DNA from: Linyphia triangularis
Lineage: Eukaryota > Arthropoda > Arachnida > Araneae > Linyphiidae
Reading direction: 5' to 3'
Length of the DNA stretch: 64,000 bases
Assembly (NCBI GenBank): GCA_963978545.1
Contig: OZ021732.1
Span: 48,122,059 to 48,186,058 of the forward strand
Part shown: piece after piece, positions 63,986 to 64,000 of the stretch
How positions within the stretch are numbered: the stretch's first letter is position 1
Layout: every line of letters starts with the position of its first letter
Program-made: the position numbers and the translations under genes
The notes under the pieces: generated by a model
Told to the model about the DNA's origin: nothing
Databases searched by the model: none
Seen by the model: the letters and a program-made list of their open reading frames with translations, nothing else

Positions 63986-64000
63986 GGCACCGTGGTTAAG
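63986..64000 (+). tRNA. tRNA-Thr(TGT), cut by window end
   Basis: U76. Only GGCACCGTGGTTAAG is present; the start matches the degenerate TGT class of U45. The array continues beyond the window. Confidence 0.7.

Larger units (their letters stand above)
3765..64000 (+). repeat. Main tandem array of threonine-tRNA cassettes (U1-U76)
   Basis: 76 consecutive units on one strand: mostly 850 bp, 15 of 503 bp, 10 of 1008 bp, plus irregular U2-U3 at the left. Successive AGT starts are spaced 850, 503 or 1008 bp almost without exception. Units in the middle differ by only a few bases; both flanks are more diverged. The order AGT, TGT, CGT never changes. Such homogeneity fits unequal crossing-over and gene conversion. 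No unrelated gene interrupts the array. Confidence 0.97.

Noticed and set aside
3765..64000. CRISPR-like array
   Set aside because: The repeated 74-mers fold as tRNA-Thr and the spacers are themselves repeated, not unique.
1..64000. Bacterial, phage or organelle tRNA cluster
   Set aside because: Only one amino acid is represented, CCA is not encoded, A/B boxes and T-run terminators are of polymerase III type, and a SINE with a target-site duplication is present.
1..64000. Entamoeba-type tRNA array
   Set aside because: Those units contain short tandem repeats between genes and usually mixed isotypes; neither is seen here, and the tRNA and SINE look metazoan.

Overview
This 64 kb window is essentially one thing: a tandem array of threonine tRNA genes in a eukaryotic nuclear genome. 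I located 232 tRNA-Thr copies (one cut by the window end), about 80 copies of one tRNA relic and about 60 of another, and a single tRNA-derived SINE insertion. I see no protein-coding gene. The tRNAs are 74 nt, do not encode CCA (the discriminator T is followed by GAA), carry internal A and B boxes, and are followed by T-runs typical of RNA polymerase III terminators. The AGT gene closely resembles the animal tRNA-Thr(AGU) sequence, and the SINE has a 14 bp target-site duplication. A metazoan, probably an invertebrate, is the best guess; the species cannot be read from this sequence.

The repeat unit of about 850 bp holds, in order: a relic (psiA), tRNA-Thr(AGT) (slot A), a second relic (psiB), tRNA-Thr(TGT) (slot T), and tRNA-Thr(CGT) (slot C). 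One unit therefore carries the full set of threonine anticodons (AGU, UGU, CGU). Measured from the AGT start A, the TGT gene starts at A+347, the CGT gene at A+505 and the next AGT gene at A+850. Two length variants are interspersed. Short units of 503 bp have AGT then CGT at A+158, without psiB or TGT. Long units of 1008 bp have an extra chimeric TGT gene (slot T') at A+505 and CGT at A+663. All lengths are sums of modules of 158, 345 and 347 bp.

Layout: 1-1462 is a plus-strand segment with units L1-L3. 1463-3764 is an inverted segment with genes on the minus strand (M units). 3765-64000 is a long uniform plus-strand array, numbered here U1 to U76. Units near both ends of the window are more diverged and rearranged; the middle is highly homogenised and shows higher-order repeats (for example 2708, 4061 and 5258 bp periods). 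In U74 a 181 bp SINE has landed between psiB and the TGT gene.

AGT genes and most TGT genes keep the cloverleaf stems, both promoter boxes and a T6 terminator. They also share an upstream TATA-like/ATTGG element at -30. The CGT genes as a family have unpaired positions in the T stem and acceptor stem, so their activity is doubtful. Chimeric tRNAs, whose 5' and 3' halves come from different isoacceptors, show recombination or conversion within the tRNA sequences themselves.
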